55,034 nucleotides of DNA. Source: Armatimonadia bacterium. Its GTDB lineage: Bacteria > Armatimonadota > Zipacnadia > Zipacnadales > JABUFB01. The stretch lies in assembly GCA_039679385.1 (NCBI GenBank), contig JBDKVB010000149.1:1-55034 (forward strand), in the 5' to 3' direction. The position numbers and the translations under genes are program-made. Below the pieces are notes generated by a model. That model did no database searches. It was not told where the DNA came from and saw only the letters and a list, made by a program, of their open reading frames with translations. Shown one piece after another: positions 34,864-43,353 of this stretch. Position 1 is the stretch's first letter. Every line of letters begins with the position of its first letter.

Positions 34864-35910
34864 CTAAGGCTCGATGACGCCCTTGATGACCTTGTCCTTG
34901 TTCTCATCCACCCAGGCCATGGCCTGCGGCGCCTCCGCAAGCGGGAAGTGGTGCGTGATGAGCGACTTCACGTCCACGGCGCCGGTGGAGATCATCTCGA
35001 TGGAGGGTGGATAGCAATTGATGTAGCGGAACAGCCCGGAGACGGTCAGCTCGCGCTCAACCATGCGCTGAATCGGAATCTCCGGCTTGGTGGCCATGAT
35101 GTTGCCCACCAGTTGCACCGTGCCTCCGCGCTTGACCACTTCCACGGCATCATGCACGGCCGGGACGGTTCCCGAGCACTCCAGGACGATATCTACGCCG
35201 CGGCCGCCGGTGATCTCGGCGACGGCCTCGCGCAGGTTGTCGGTGCTCTGATTCACGGTGTCGCTGGCGCCGAGCTTGGCTGCCTGCTCCAGACGCGAGG
35301 CAACCATATCCGTGACGATGACGCGTGTAGCGCCGTTGGCCCTGGCCGCCTGCAGGGCGCACAGACCGATGGGACCGGAGCCGGTCACCAGTACCCAGTC
35401 GCCACCACGAACGCCTGCCCGGCGCGCTGCATGGAGACCGACGGAGAAGGGCTCAACCATGGCGCCCTCCTCCAGCGACACGTTGTCCGGGAGCTTGAAG
35501 AGGTAGTCAGCGGGCCAGGCGAGGTACTCCGCGAAAGCTCCATCATAGGGCGGACAGGCCAGAAAGACAACCTCGGCGCACAGGTTGTAGCGGCCTGTGC
35601 GGCAGAACTCGCACTTGCGGCAGGGCACTCCGGGCTCGATGGCAACGCGGTCGCCGGGCTTCAGATTCGCCACCGCCGGCCCGACCTCGACCACAACGCC
35701 CGCAGCCTCATGACCCAGGCTAATCGGCCTGTCCACGACGAACTCGCCAATGCGCATGTGCCGGAAGAAGTGCACGTCGGAGCCGCAGATGCCGCAGGCG
35801 CCGATCTTGACCAGACAGTAGTCGGGACCGGCCAACTCGGGCCGTGGCACCTCCTCCACCCGCAGGTCATTGACTCCGTGCAGCACGGCCGCCTTCATCG
35901 TTTCGCTCAT
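34864..35910 (-). CDS. Zinc-dependent medium-chain dehydrogenase
   Basis: 348 residues, MDR family with sorbitol/threonine-dehydrogenase-like features. Catalytic zinc region GACGICGSDVHFFRH and GHEAAG; structural zinc lobe with four Cys in PCRKCEFCRTGRYNLC; Rossmann motif GSGPIGLCALQAARANG followed by VTDMVASRLEQA, where the Asp suggests NAD over NADP. Expected to oxidise a secondary alcohol such as a polyol or sugar alcohol. It lies 50 nt upstream of yajC on the same strand and is divergent from the ARPP-1 gene. Confidence 0.9.
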   Translation of the reverse strand: MSETMKAAVLHGVNDLRVEEVPRPELAGPDYCLVKIGACGICGSDVHFFRHMRIGEFVVDRPISLGHEAAGVVVEVGPAVANLKPGDRVAIEPGVPCRKCEFCRTGRYNLCAEVVFLACPPYDGAFAEYLAWPADYLFKLPDNVSLEEGAMVEPFSVGLHAARRAGVRGGDWVLVTGSGPIGLCALQAARANGATRVIVTDMVASRLEQAAKLGASDTVNQSTDNLREAVAEITGGRGVDIVLECSGTVPAVHDAVEVVKRGGTVQLVGNIMATKPEIPIQRMVERELTVSGLFRYINCYPPSIEMISTGAVDVKSLITHHFPLAEAPQAMAWVDENKDKVIKGVIEP

Positions 35911-36071
35911 CGATCATCGCCCCTAAGCGTCAAAGCGTTGGGTATGCAGTGAATCAGAAATGTACCTTCTGCTCGTGACCGGCCTTCACCTGCCCCGGTG
36001 CCCGGCGCTCCCCTTCTGGGCCGTCCTGAGGTGATCTACACAGAACCCTGAGAACCCTGGGGGCAAAGGAA

Positions 36072-36095
36072 CAGTCCAATCGGCGTCAGTCCAAT
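36072..36095. promoter_or_regulatory. Direct repeat, candidate operator
   Basis: Two exact 9-nt copies of CAGTCCAAT (36072-36080 and 36087-36095) are spaced 15 nt start to start, 23 nt upstream of the ATG at 36118, in the gap between divergent genes. A further tandem pair AGAACCCTG (36042-36050 and 36051-36059) lies just before it. Spaced direct repeats at this position can be regulator-binding sites; no regulator is known. Confidence 0.35.
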
Positions 36096-36117
36096 ACTGC
36101 CGAGGGGGTGTGCTCAG

Positions 36118-37257
36118 ATGGGATCTCACACCGGGTGTGACAGGCTGAGAATCGCGATTGTGGTCCTCGCGGGACTGCTCTTGGTTGTCGGGGCGCAGGC
36201 GGCGACGACCCAGTCGGAGTCAGGAATCCGGATCGCCCAGGGACGCAACTTCAACGACCCACCGGGGGTGGTGCCGCCGCGGGGCGATGATGCGATCGAC
36301 CGGCTGCTGGACGCGGTCCAGATCGACAGGCCGGTGAGCTACCACGGACTCACGCTCTTCCCCGTATCCTTGCGGCGCGACTACGCGGACTTCCTGCCGA
36401 AGACCTTCGACCGGGCTGTCCGTGACCGTGACCTGATCGTTGAGGAGGTCGGCGGCGGTGAGGTCAACTCGGTCCGCGTGCGCAACGACGGCTCTCGCGC
36501 GGTGTTCCTCATGGCCGGCGAGATCATGATCGGCAGCAAGCAGGACCGCACGCTGAAGCAAGATGCGCTGATCGGACCCCGCAGCGGCTGGGTGACGGTG
36601 CCGGTGTACTGCGTGGAGGCCGGACGCTGGACCGTCGTGAGCCCGACCTTCGGCACCAAGGACATGCTCGCCGCTCCCTCCTTGCGTGCCCAGGCCTATG
36701 CGGGCGCCGAGCAGAGCAGCATCTGGAGCGAGGTCGACCGCGTGGCCGGTGAACAGGGCGTTCGACAGTCCTCAGGCAGGGCCTTCCAGGAGATCTATGA
36801 GGACCGGGAGGTCAAGGGCCGCGTCGACGACTACCTGTCCCACCTGCGGCCCTCCGGCGAGCGCGTCGTGGGTCTGGTGGCCTTCTCGGGGCAGGAGCCC
36901 ATCGCGGCCGACCTGTTTGGCCATGAGGACGTCTACGGCGCTCTGCGCGACAAGCTGATCAAGTCCTACGTGCTCCAGATCCATCCTGAGCTCGGCGCGG
37001 GACGCGAGGACACCCCGCAGATGCGCGACGCAGCCCGATTCCTGGCCCGAGCGTGGTCCGAGCAGTGCAGTCGTATCTCGGTGTCCACCCCTGGAGTCGG
37101 CGAGAGTCTGCGGCTACGCAACCAGCGCACGAGCACCGGCGGCGGAGCCCTGGTCTACCACGAGGGCGCGGTGCACGTGAGCCTGTTCCCGACGATGTCC
37201 ATCGAACCGATCCCCCTGCCGGGACCGGGGCCGCTGCCGATTCCGCGCCCCGAGTAG
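36118..37257 (+). CDS. ARPP-1 (DUF6569-like) secreted protein
   Basis: 379 residues with an N-terminal hydrophobic segment (LRIAIVVLAGLLLVVGAQAA), so exported or membrane-attached. The central ~280 residues match the ARPP-1 domain pattern: PVSYHGLTLFPVSL, VEEVGGGEVNSVRVRNDG, VFLMAGEIMIGSKQDRTL and VPVYCVEAGRW. Family function is unproven; the name comes from its association with ADP-ribosylglycohydrolase and rhodanese-phosphatase genes in other genomes. A Pro-rich tail (PIPLPGPGPLPIPRPE) ends the protein. GAGGGGG Shine-Dalgarno precedes the start. Confidence 0.75.
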   Translation: MGSHTGCDRLRIAIVVLAGLLLVVGAQAATTQSESGIRIAQGRNFNDPPGVVPPRGDDAIDRLLDAVQIDRPVSYHGLTLFPVSLRRDYADFLPKTFDRAVRDRDLIVEEVGGGEVNSVRVRNDGSRAVFLMAGEIMIGSKQDRTLKQDALIGPRSGWVTVPVYCVEAGRWTVVSPTFGTKDMLAAPSLRAQAYAGAEQSSIWSEVDRVAGEQGVRQSSGRAFQEIYEDREVKGRVDDYLSHLRPSGERVVGLVAFSGQEPIAADLFGHEDVYGALRDKLIKSYVLQIHPELGAGREDTPQMRDAARFLARAWSEQCSRISVSTPGVGESLRLRNQRTSTGGGALVYHEGAVHVSLFPTMSIEPIPLPGPGPLPIPRPE

Positions 37258-37421
37258 CGCCCCGGCGAGGTTTCTGCTACCATATCCCGCACAACAGGCC
37301 GCCGGACTGCGAAGCCACTTCGCCCTTCGGCGGCCTACCTCGTGCCCGCGGAAGGAAACGAGCCGTCGGGCGGCGAAGTCCAAATCGCAGCTAGTAGACG
37401 GTTTCTGGAAGGAGTTCCGTC

Positions 37422-37928
37422 GTGGCAGAGAGACTGTGGCAAGCCCTCCAGGGCCTGCCGGAATGGCTGGTTGTCGCCATCCTATCAGCGGCGCCGATCA
37501 GCGAGGTTCGCGGCGGTATCCCGGTCGGGATATGCGTCTACAAGATGCCCGTGTTGAGCGTGTTCGTCCTTGCCGTGATCGCGGCGATCGTCTCGGTGCT
37601 CTGGGTCCCGCCGGTGTACTACTGGATGGCGGCTACCTTTGACAAAACGCCGGTGCTGGGCAGCATGTTCCGCTGGCTGACGGAGAAGGCCGAGAAGAGG
37701 AAGAAGACGGTCGAGAGCTTCGGCTTCTGGGCAGTAGTGCTCTTCGTGGCAGTTCCCTGCCCGGGATTCGGCGGGTGGACCGGAAGCGTTCTCGCGGCGG
37801 TTTGCCGCTTGCCCTACTCGAAGTTCCTGCTCGCCCTGACTCTGGGCACGCTTGCTGCAGCAGCGATTGTCACGTCCCTGACGCTGGGCGGCGTGCATAT
37901 CTTCGACTCCATTCAGGTCGCACAGTAG
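37422..37928 (+). CDS. COG2426 small multi-drug export family membrane protein
   Basis: 168 residues, about four membrane helices. APISEVRGGIPVGI (residues 24-37) and PCPGFGGWTGSVLA (about 112-125) are the two signature segments of the Sm_multidrug_ex/COG2426 family, which is distantly DedA-like. Real transport substrates are not established. The GTG start has GGAAGGAG 8 nt upstream. Followed after 15 nt by the next gene. Confidence 0.83.
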   Translation: MAERLWQALQGLPEWLVVAILSAAPISEVRGGIPVGICVYKMPVLSVFVLAVIAAIVSVLWVPPVYYWMAATFDKTPVLGSMFRWLTEKAEKRKKTVESFGFWAVVLFVAVPCPGFGGWTGSVLAAVCRLPYSKFLLALTLGTLAAAAIVTSLTLGGVHIFDSIQVAQ

Positions 37929-37943
37929 CCGGGGGAGATGACC

Positions 37944-38285
37944 ATGGCCGACAACGACAACTTCGTCCGCATTGAGTTCGAGCGATCGCCCTCCTACCGA
38001 CTCGTGACCGCCGATGGAGCCTGGGGTGGGCCGACGCCGCGTGGCCACATCCTGGTGAACTTCTTCGTCGACGTGCCCGTGGCTCCGCTGTCGGTCACGC
38101 ACCGCGTCACTGAGGACGGGCAGCTTGGCGCTGAGATGGTCCGGACGCCTCCGACGGGTGAGGGAAGCCCTCGCGTCTCCCGGGAGTTCGAGGTAGGCGT
38201 GCTGCTGTCCCCCGAGGATGCAGAGAGTGTCGCCCGGTGGCTCCTGGAGCAAGTCGACCTGCTCCGCAGCGACCACGAAGAGTAG
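37944..38285 (+). CDS. Small beta-rich protein, possibly DUF3467-like
   Basis: 113 residues, soluble and acidic. It contains FVRIEFERSPSYRLVTADGA, HILVNFFVDVP, and a C-terminal EVGVLLSPEDAESVARWLLE, where the LSPEDA-helix ending recalls DUF3467 proteins. The match is weak and no function is claimed. ATG 37944 is preferred because GGGGGAG lies 6 nt before it; ATG 37938 would be only 1 nt away. Close behind the export protein gene, so probably co-transcribed. Confidence 0.6.
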   Translation: MADNDNFVRIEFERSPSYRLVTADGAWGGPTPRGHILVNFFVDVPVAPLSVTHRVTEDGQLGAEMVRTPPTGEGSPRVSREFEVGVLLSPEDAESVARWLLEQVDLLRSDHEE

Positions 38286-38446
38286 TCCCCCAGACCGATC
38301 GGCGGCAGGAGGAGGCCCTCGGCAGCAGTCCGGTGGCGCCTCCTCTCCTGTCAGCCAGGGGTTCCCCTTGCCTCGTCCCGTGCTCAGCCTCCACAGATTG
38401 CCTCCTTTATCGCCTCCAAAAAGCCTGAATATCTACTCAAAGTGGC

Positions 38447-38475
38447 TTGACAGGCTTGCGCCTTGGGTATATCTT
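38447..38475 (+). promoter_or_regulatory. Candidate promoter of the TadG-like gene
   Basis: A perfect -35 TTGACA at 38447-38452 with TATCTT at 38470-38475 after a 17-nt spacer (or TATATC at 38468 after 15 nt). The region 38400-38500 is clearly more AT-rich than its surroundings. The rest of the gap 38286-38590 shows no gene; a direct repeat CTTGAG occurs at 38484 and 38495. Confidence 0.58.
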
Positions 38476-38590
38476 TCTCATAGCTTGAGTTATACTTGAG
38501 CATGGCCCTGCGCCTTGAGAGGCGTTGTAGTGAAGGGCCGGCTGCGCTGTCCACGGGGGAGAGACAGCAGCTCTCGGGAGGTGGCAAGTG

Positions 38591-39598
38591 ATGCCTAGGG
38601 CGGGAAGATGGGCGAGGAAGAGGCGCTTCGGCAGTCGCAGAGGCATCGTCCTGGCGATTGCAGTGATGGCGATGCTTGTGCTGCTCGGCGTCTGCGGGCT
38701 CTGCATCGATGTCGGGCAGGCAGTCTACGGGCTGCAGCAGTGTCAGAATGCGGCCGACGCGGGGGCCCTGGCAGGATCACAGGAGCTGCCCTACTCCACT
38801 CCCGCGACCGCCATGGCAAGAAGCATCGCCACGGCGAATGTGCCCAGCAGCCAGAGTTCGTTGTTCAGCGTCAACGCGACCTACTACGCCAAGAGCGCCA
38901 CAGTCCCCAACTACGGGATCGCGCCCTACGGCGGAGCAGTCGTTGTCACTGCCGCCAAGAACGTGCGCTACGTGTTCCTCCGGGCCCTGGGGTTCGGGGG
39001 CGTCACTGTGCACCGCTCCTCCGTGGCGACGAAGATCATCACCGGCACCTGCATCTCGCCGATGTGGATCTCCAACGCGACGGTTGTGCAAAACGGCGTG
39101 CAGATCAACATGCTGATGTCGGACGGGCCACACTGTGCCGGCATCCCCGGCAGCTTCGGCTTCCTGACCCCGAACGGCGGTGTGGATTTCGACCTGTGCC
39201 TCAAGGGTCTGATCACGCCCGAGCAGGCCGAGCTGCAGCGGCTCAGGGAGAACGACTACGTGTGGGCGTACACCGGTCTGGGTGTAGGGCACTTCCGCGG
39301 TGACCTCATAGGCGATGTCGATTCCCGACTCAAGCGTGCACAGAACACTGCGCCGTGGAGCGGCGACACTTTCGCGAGCTTCCACGGCGACAACCCACGC
39401 ATCATGATCGTCCCCTTCGTGGACTACATCGACGGCACAGGCAGCGGCGCCCGTTTTGCGGTCCAGCGCTTTGGCGCTTTCTGGCTGGAGGACGTCATCA
39501 CCAACGGTTCTGACAGGTATATTCAGGGGCGGTTCATCGACTTCACCACCCCGGGTGGCACCGGGTACGGGATCAAGACCACTCACCTGGTTCAGTAG
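38591..39598 (+). CDS. TadG-like (Tad/Flp-associated) membrane protein
   Basis: 335 residues. N-terminal segment RRGIVLAIAVMAMLVLLGVCGLCIDVGQ-like, followed by QNAADAGALAGSQ, is the TadG/TadE signature: a membrane helix then the ADAAALAA-type motif. The large remainder is extracytoplasmic and has no recognised domain (GHFRGDLIGDVDSRL, YIDGTGSGARFAV). Such proteins are minor pilins or surface proteins exported with Tad pili. No tad, cpa or flp genes are near. GGGAGG lies 9 nt before ATG 38591, and a GTG three bases earlier is also possible. Confidence 0.78.
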   Translation: MPRAGRWARKRRFGSRRGIVLAIAVMAMLVLLGVCGLCIDVGQAVYGLQQCQNAADAGALAGSQELPYSTPATAMARSIATANVPSSQSSLFSVNATYYAKSATVPNYGIAPYGGAVVVTAAKNVRYVFLRALGFGGVTVHRSSVATKIITGTCISPMWISNATVVQNGVQINMLMSDGPHCAGIPGSFGFLTPNGGVDFDLCLKGLITPEQAELQRLRENDYVWAYTGLGVGHFRGDLIGDVDSRLKRAQNTAPWSGDTFASFHGDNPRIMIVPFVDYIDGTGSGARFAVQRFGAFWLEDVITNGSDRYIQGRFIDFTTPGGTGYGIKTTHLVQ

Positions 39599-39634
39599 TC
39601 TTCACGACGGTCCTGAGGGGGGCCGGACAGCGAG

Positions 39635-39667
39635 CGGGGCGCCGATCTGAAGACCGGCGCCCCGTTT
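39635..39667 (+). terminator. Intrinsic terminator after TadG-like gene
   Basis: Stem CGGGGCGCCG (39635-39644) pairs with CGGCGCCCCG (39655-39664), separated by a 10-nt loop that can pair further, and is followed by TTT. It lies between convergent genes, 37 nt after the stop at 39598. Confidence 0.75.
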
Positions 39668-39695
39668 AGTTGTGAGCTCCTGATACCCGTGCGGC

Positions 39696-42600
39696 TTACC
39701 GTCCCGCCTGAAGCCTCTCAATGGCCTCGGCCAGCTTCTGACGGTGCTCGTACATGATCCGTGGGTCCTTCGCGAAGTCGGTCTGCGTCTTGACGATCGC
39801 TTCCGGGACCTCAAGCAGGGCCTTTGCAGCAGCGTCGCCTCGTGCGGCCGAGAGCTGCTGGAGCATCGAGAAGTACTCGAAGTCCTCCAGACCCTCGCGT
39901 AGCATCTCCCAGCGGATCGAGTTGACGGGACCGCTCACGTACGTGGTCTTGTCTGCCGCGGCCCTCTTGTTGGCCGGGTACAGGAACCGCCCGTCACCAT
40001 TGCCCCAGTAGCCAACCGTTCCCGCCTCCTGACCGTAACCCGAGGTGTAGCCCATCGGGTCCTCCCAGGGGTTCTGCGGCGTGGTGGGGAAGGCCGACGG
40101 GCTGGTCCAGTAGTTGCTCTCCCAGACCAGAATCCCCTGCACATTCCACTTCCAGGTCATCCACAGCCACACGCGCAGGTTCACCGCGTTGTGGTCGATG
40201 AACAGCGTCGGCCATGGTGCCTTCGGTCCGGTGCAGACGTACCACCAGATGGTCTCGCCCTGCTTCTGCCGCTCGGCGCAGATCTCCGGATGGTGGTTCG
40301 GAAGCACCGGGCACCAGAGGTCTACGGAGCCGAACAACGGCTCGACGGGTTCCTCGGTGAGCATGCGCTTCAGCTTCGGGCCCGCGAGCTTGATCTCGTT
40401 CATGCCGTCGCGCACGAAGTCGTAGTCCTTCGGATCGGGCTCGTCGAACCAGTACAGGTAGGCCTTGTCGAGCCACCCGTTCTGCTCCAGGTGGTCCTGA
40501 AGACCCATGCAGTACTCCTTGAAGATCCGGCGGTACTCCGGCGTGCCCTGAGCATAGGGACCAATCGCGCCCGCGCTGCGTGAGTAGAAGGTGCCGCCAC
40601 CCATTCCCTGCAGCGGCAGGCGGAAGGCGCTGAAGTGGTAGTCATCCAGATACTTGCGGGCTTCCTTGTCCCAGGCGGTGAAGTCGAAGCTCGGGTGCAT
40701 CGCGCCCAGGGCGTTCTCAAAGCCGCCGTCGGTGATGAGGTTGGTTGTGCTGCCCTCCTGGACGAACTTGACGTCGTCGAACCACGTGGTGCCGGTGAGC
40801 TTGCCGTCCTCCGTCCACTGGGTGGCTCGGAAGGTCGGACGCAGACTCCGGGCCAGCGGTGAGCGGTCGGCTGGTCGAATCGTCACCGAGTACCGCTCCC
40901 ACCTGCCGGGGTTGGTGAAGCGAAGGTCGACGTTGTGACCCGAGATCCAGTTCCCGGCCGCGTCGTTACTGGTGAGCGTGACCTGGAAGGTCTGGCCGGG
41001 CGCAGCAGTCTTGGCGGCGAAGGACAGGGTGTACCGCGCGTTCGGGTCGATAGTGATGTTCCGCGCAACCTCAGCGGCGACGTTGGCGGTCGTCGACTCG
41101 TCTGCCACCTTGAGGCAGCTCTTGCCCTCGGCCGGGTCCTCGGAGACGACCTCGCCGCCGGACCAGTTCAGGCCGGTGAACTCGGTCTTGATCGAGTTCC
41201 GCCAGAAGGTGTAGGGCGAGATGCGGTGATCGCGGAAGTTCTGCATGTACAGGTCCCAGACGCGGTTGCGGTCTTCCTCGTTGTTGATGTTGTTGTAGCG
41301 CCAGATGTTGCCCGGATCTAGGCCGAAGCCGCTGGCCACATGGCTGTCCTTCGGCAAGGTGAAGTTCCACACGTGCAACTGCACGGGGACGCGGCTTGAC
41401 CAGCCCTGCGCCTGGAGCGTGATCTCGCCCTGATAGTCGCCCGCTGGGGTTCCCTCGGGCACGTGGTAGGTTAGCCACAGCGGCTGGTTCTGCCCGGCCT
41501 TGAGGTCGAGCGGCTCGTCCAGCGGAGGCAAGGCATCAGGCCACCAGCCAAGGCAGCCGGCGCGGTCCGTGGCACGCTTGACGTAGTGGTACCACACGTA
41601 GCAGAGGCTAACGTTCTCGGCCGAGAGCTTGGCTCCACCGGGGCCAGTCAGGTCGGAGCTCGTGGCGGTCAGCCCCCTGAGGTCGCGGCTCGGCGAGAGC
41701 ACAAGCTGCACCGGCTCGAACTCATTGCGTGCCGCCGAGACCTTCAGTGCCTCGCGTCCCGTGTTGCCGCCTGTGACGGCTGGACGCTCACGGCTGACCT
41801 TGTACGTCCCCTCACACCACCAGAGCGCGCAGTCGCGATCGGACTTCAGTGGGTAGCCGTAGTCGGTCGCATACAGACTGGGCACCGAGAACTCGGTGCT
41901 GCCCTGGAAGAGCGTCGCCCCGTTCGCGGCCACACGCAGTCGCAGGCGATAGTCGCCGGCGCCGCCGACCTCGTACCGGACCGAGGCGACACGCTCTGCG
42001 GATCCCGGGAGAGCGGCTTTGGTGGAGAAGGTGCGAGCCCGGCCGGTCTCCGGGGCCTTGGGCTCAACGGTCAATTCGACGGTCGCCTCAGTCGAGAGCG
42101 GGCTCACGTTGCGCAGTCGGAACCGGGCCTCGGAGCCGCCGGGAAGGAGGCTGCCCATGTCCTCGGCCGTCACCGCAAGCATCGGGCTCGTCGACTCGAC
42201 ATCCAGGTAGCTCGTGGCACCGACGGCGTCGGGCAGAGCCTGAGCCAGGCGAGCCGAGTACTCGTAACCGTGAATCTGGAAGGAGCCGGGCGCTGAGTCG
42301 GCTCGGGCCTCGGTCTGGCCGGGGCTGCGGAGACGGACGTAGATGGCCTTCGCCGGGAGCATCGAAGCGGGTACCCTAAACTCGCCGCCACCGATACCCT
42401 CGAGCTTGCCGATCTGCGTCCATTGCTTCCCGTCCACACCGGCCTCCACCACGCAGGTTCCGGCAGAGTACCAGCCGATGCGGGGCTTGACGGTCGCCTC
42501 GGTCTGCGCGACGCCGCCGACCTCATGCCGGTAGACGACGAAGTTCCCCGGCCCGAAGACCCAGCGCGAGGAGTTGAAGCCCGCGTTGAAATCCTGCAGC

Positions 42601-43193
42601 AGTCGTGAGTAGTTCTTTCCGTCGTCGCTCAGGGGGGCGGAGAACTCGTAGACCCCGTTGAGGAGCTTCTCCCCGGCACCGAGGGTCACGGCGCCGAAGA
42701 CCTTATGCACCGGCACCACGGGCCGGATGCTCACATCGTCGAAGTAGAGGTTCCCCTGCTGGCTCCAGTGCCCGAGGCGGATGGAGGCTTCCTTCTGGTC
42801 GGGCCGCGTGATGAACACGTGGGACTGCTGCTGCCAGTTGGGAGTCGCCTGCAGGTCATTGTTGCAGAAGTCGGGACCGGAGACTACGCAGCCTCCGGTG
42901 GCGTCCAGTGCGGACTTGACATAGAACGAAAAACGGTAGGGCGTGAAGGGCTGAACTGCAATACCGGACTGACTCCAGCTCCGGACGGAGTCCGCGGCAG
43001 TGGAGCCGACACTGACGCAGCGGGCTCCGGTGTTCCCCGAGGTCTCCCAAGCACCGGGTGGTGCACTGAGAACCCAGTCGGAGGGCGTGCGGTCGCCCTG
43101 CTCAAAGGACGGGTTACGCACGAGGTTCGCCTGGGCGCAGCAAAGCCCCAGCGAGAGTGCGAGGAGCAGCAACACGAGACGGCTAGACGACAT
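39696..43193 (-). CDS. Secreted DUF4091 (GH123-like) multidomain protein
   Basis: 1165 residues. Signal peptide about 1-20, a CBM4/9-like jelly roll about 22-160 (NLVRNPSFEQGDRTPSDW; LYFDDVSIRP), a second beta domain about 165-300, a long beta-rich linker, then a DUF4091 catalytic region (GLDPGNIWRYN to LREGLEDFEYFSMLQQL). LYWFDEPDPKDYD near residue 917 carries the Asp-Glu pair used by GH123 N-acetyl-beta-galactosaminidases through substrate-assisted catalysis. Another CBM-like segment (WSGGEVVSEDPAEGKSCLK ... TTWFDDVKFVQ) interrupts the catalytic part at about residues 675-815. Substrate is inferred to be a complex glycan. Confidence 0.83.
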   Translation of the reverse strand: MSSSRLVLLLLALSLGLCCAQANLVRNPSFEQGDRTPSDWVLSAPPGAWETSGNTGARCVSVGSTAADSVRSWSQSGIAVQPFTPYRFSFYVKSALDATGGCVVSGPDFCNNDLQATPNWQQQSHVFITRPDQKEASIRLGHWSQQGNLYFDDVSIRPVVPVHKVFGAVTLGAGEKLLNGVYEFSAPLSDDGKNYSRLLQDFNAGFNSSRWVFGPGNFVVYRHEVGGVAQTEATVKPRIGWYSAGTCVVEAGVDGKQWTQIGKLEGIGGGEFRVPASMLPAKAIYVRLRSPGQTEARADSAPGSFQIHGYEYSARLAQALPDAVGATSYLDVESTSPMLAVTAEDMGSLLPGGSEARFRLRNVSPLSTEATVELTVEPKAPETGRARTFSTKAALPGSAERVASVRYEVGGAGDYRLRLRVAANGATLFQGSTEFSVPSLYATDYGYPLKSDRDCALWWCEGTYKVSRERPAVTGGNTGREALKVSAARNEFEPVQLVLSPSRDLRGLTATSSDLTGPGGAKLSAENVSLCYVWYHYVKRATDRAGCLGWWPDALPPLDEPLDLKAGQNQPLWLTYHVPEGTPAGDYQGEITLQAQGWSSRVPVQLHVWNFTLPKDSHVASGFGLDPGNIWRYNNINNEEDRNRVWDLYMQNFRDHRISPYTFWRNSIKTEFTGLNWSGGEVVSEDPAEGKSCLKVADESTTANVAAEVARNITIDPNARYTLSFAAKTAAPGQTFQVTLTSNDAAGNWISGHNVDLRFTNPGRWERYSVTIRPADRSPLARSLRPTFRATQWTEDGKLTGTTWFDDVKFVQEGSTTNLITDGGFENALGAMHPSFDFTAWDKEARKYLDDYHFSAFRLPLQGMGGGTFYSRSAGAIGPYAQGTPEYRRIFKEYCMGLQDHLEQNGWLDKAYLYWFDEPDPKDYDFVRDGMNEIKLAGPKLKRMLTEEPVEPLFGSVDLWCPVLPNHHPEICAERQKQGETIWWYVCTGPKAPWPTLFIDHNAVNLRVWLWMTWKWNVQGILVWESNYWTSPSAFPTTPQNPWEDPMGYTSGYGQEAGTVGYWGNGDGRFLYPANKRAAADKTTYVSGPVNSIRWEMLREGLEDFEYFSMLQQLSAARGDAAAKALLEVPEAIVKTQTDFAKDPRIMYEHRQKLAEAIERLQAGR

Positions 43194-43353
43194 CGGCGGT
43201 CACCCCTTTATCATGGAGAGGCCAAATCAGCTCGCGCGCCGGCAGCGCAAGCGCCGAGTGCCCTCCTGCAAAGGTGGTTCGCGGTCGGGCACAACAAACC
43301 TGCCCGCTAGAGGACCGACTACCGGGGCCTGCAAGTGCGAAGCGATGCCGGGC

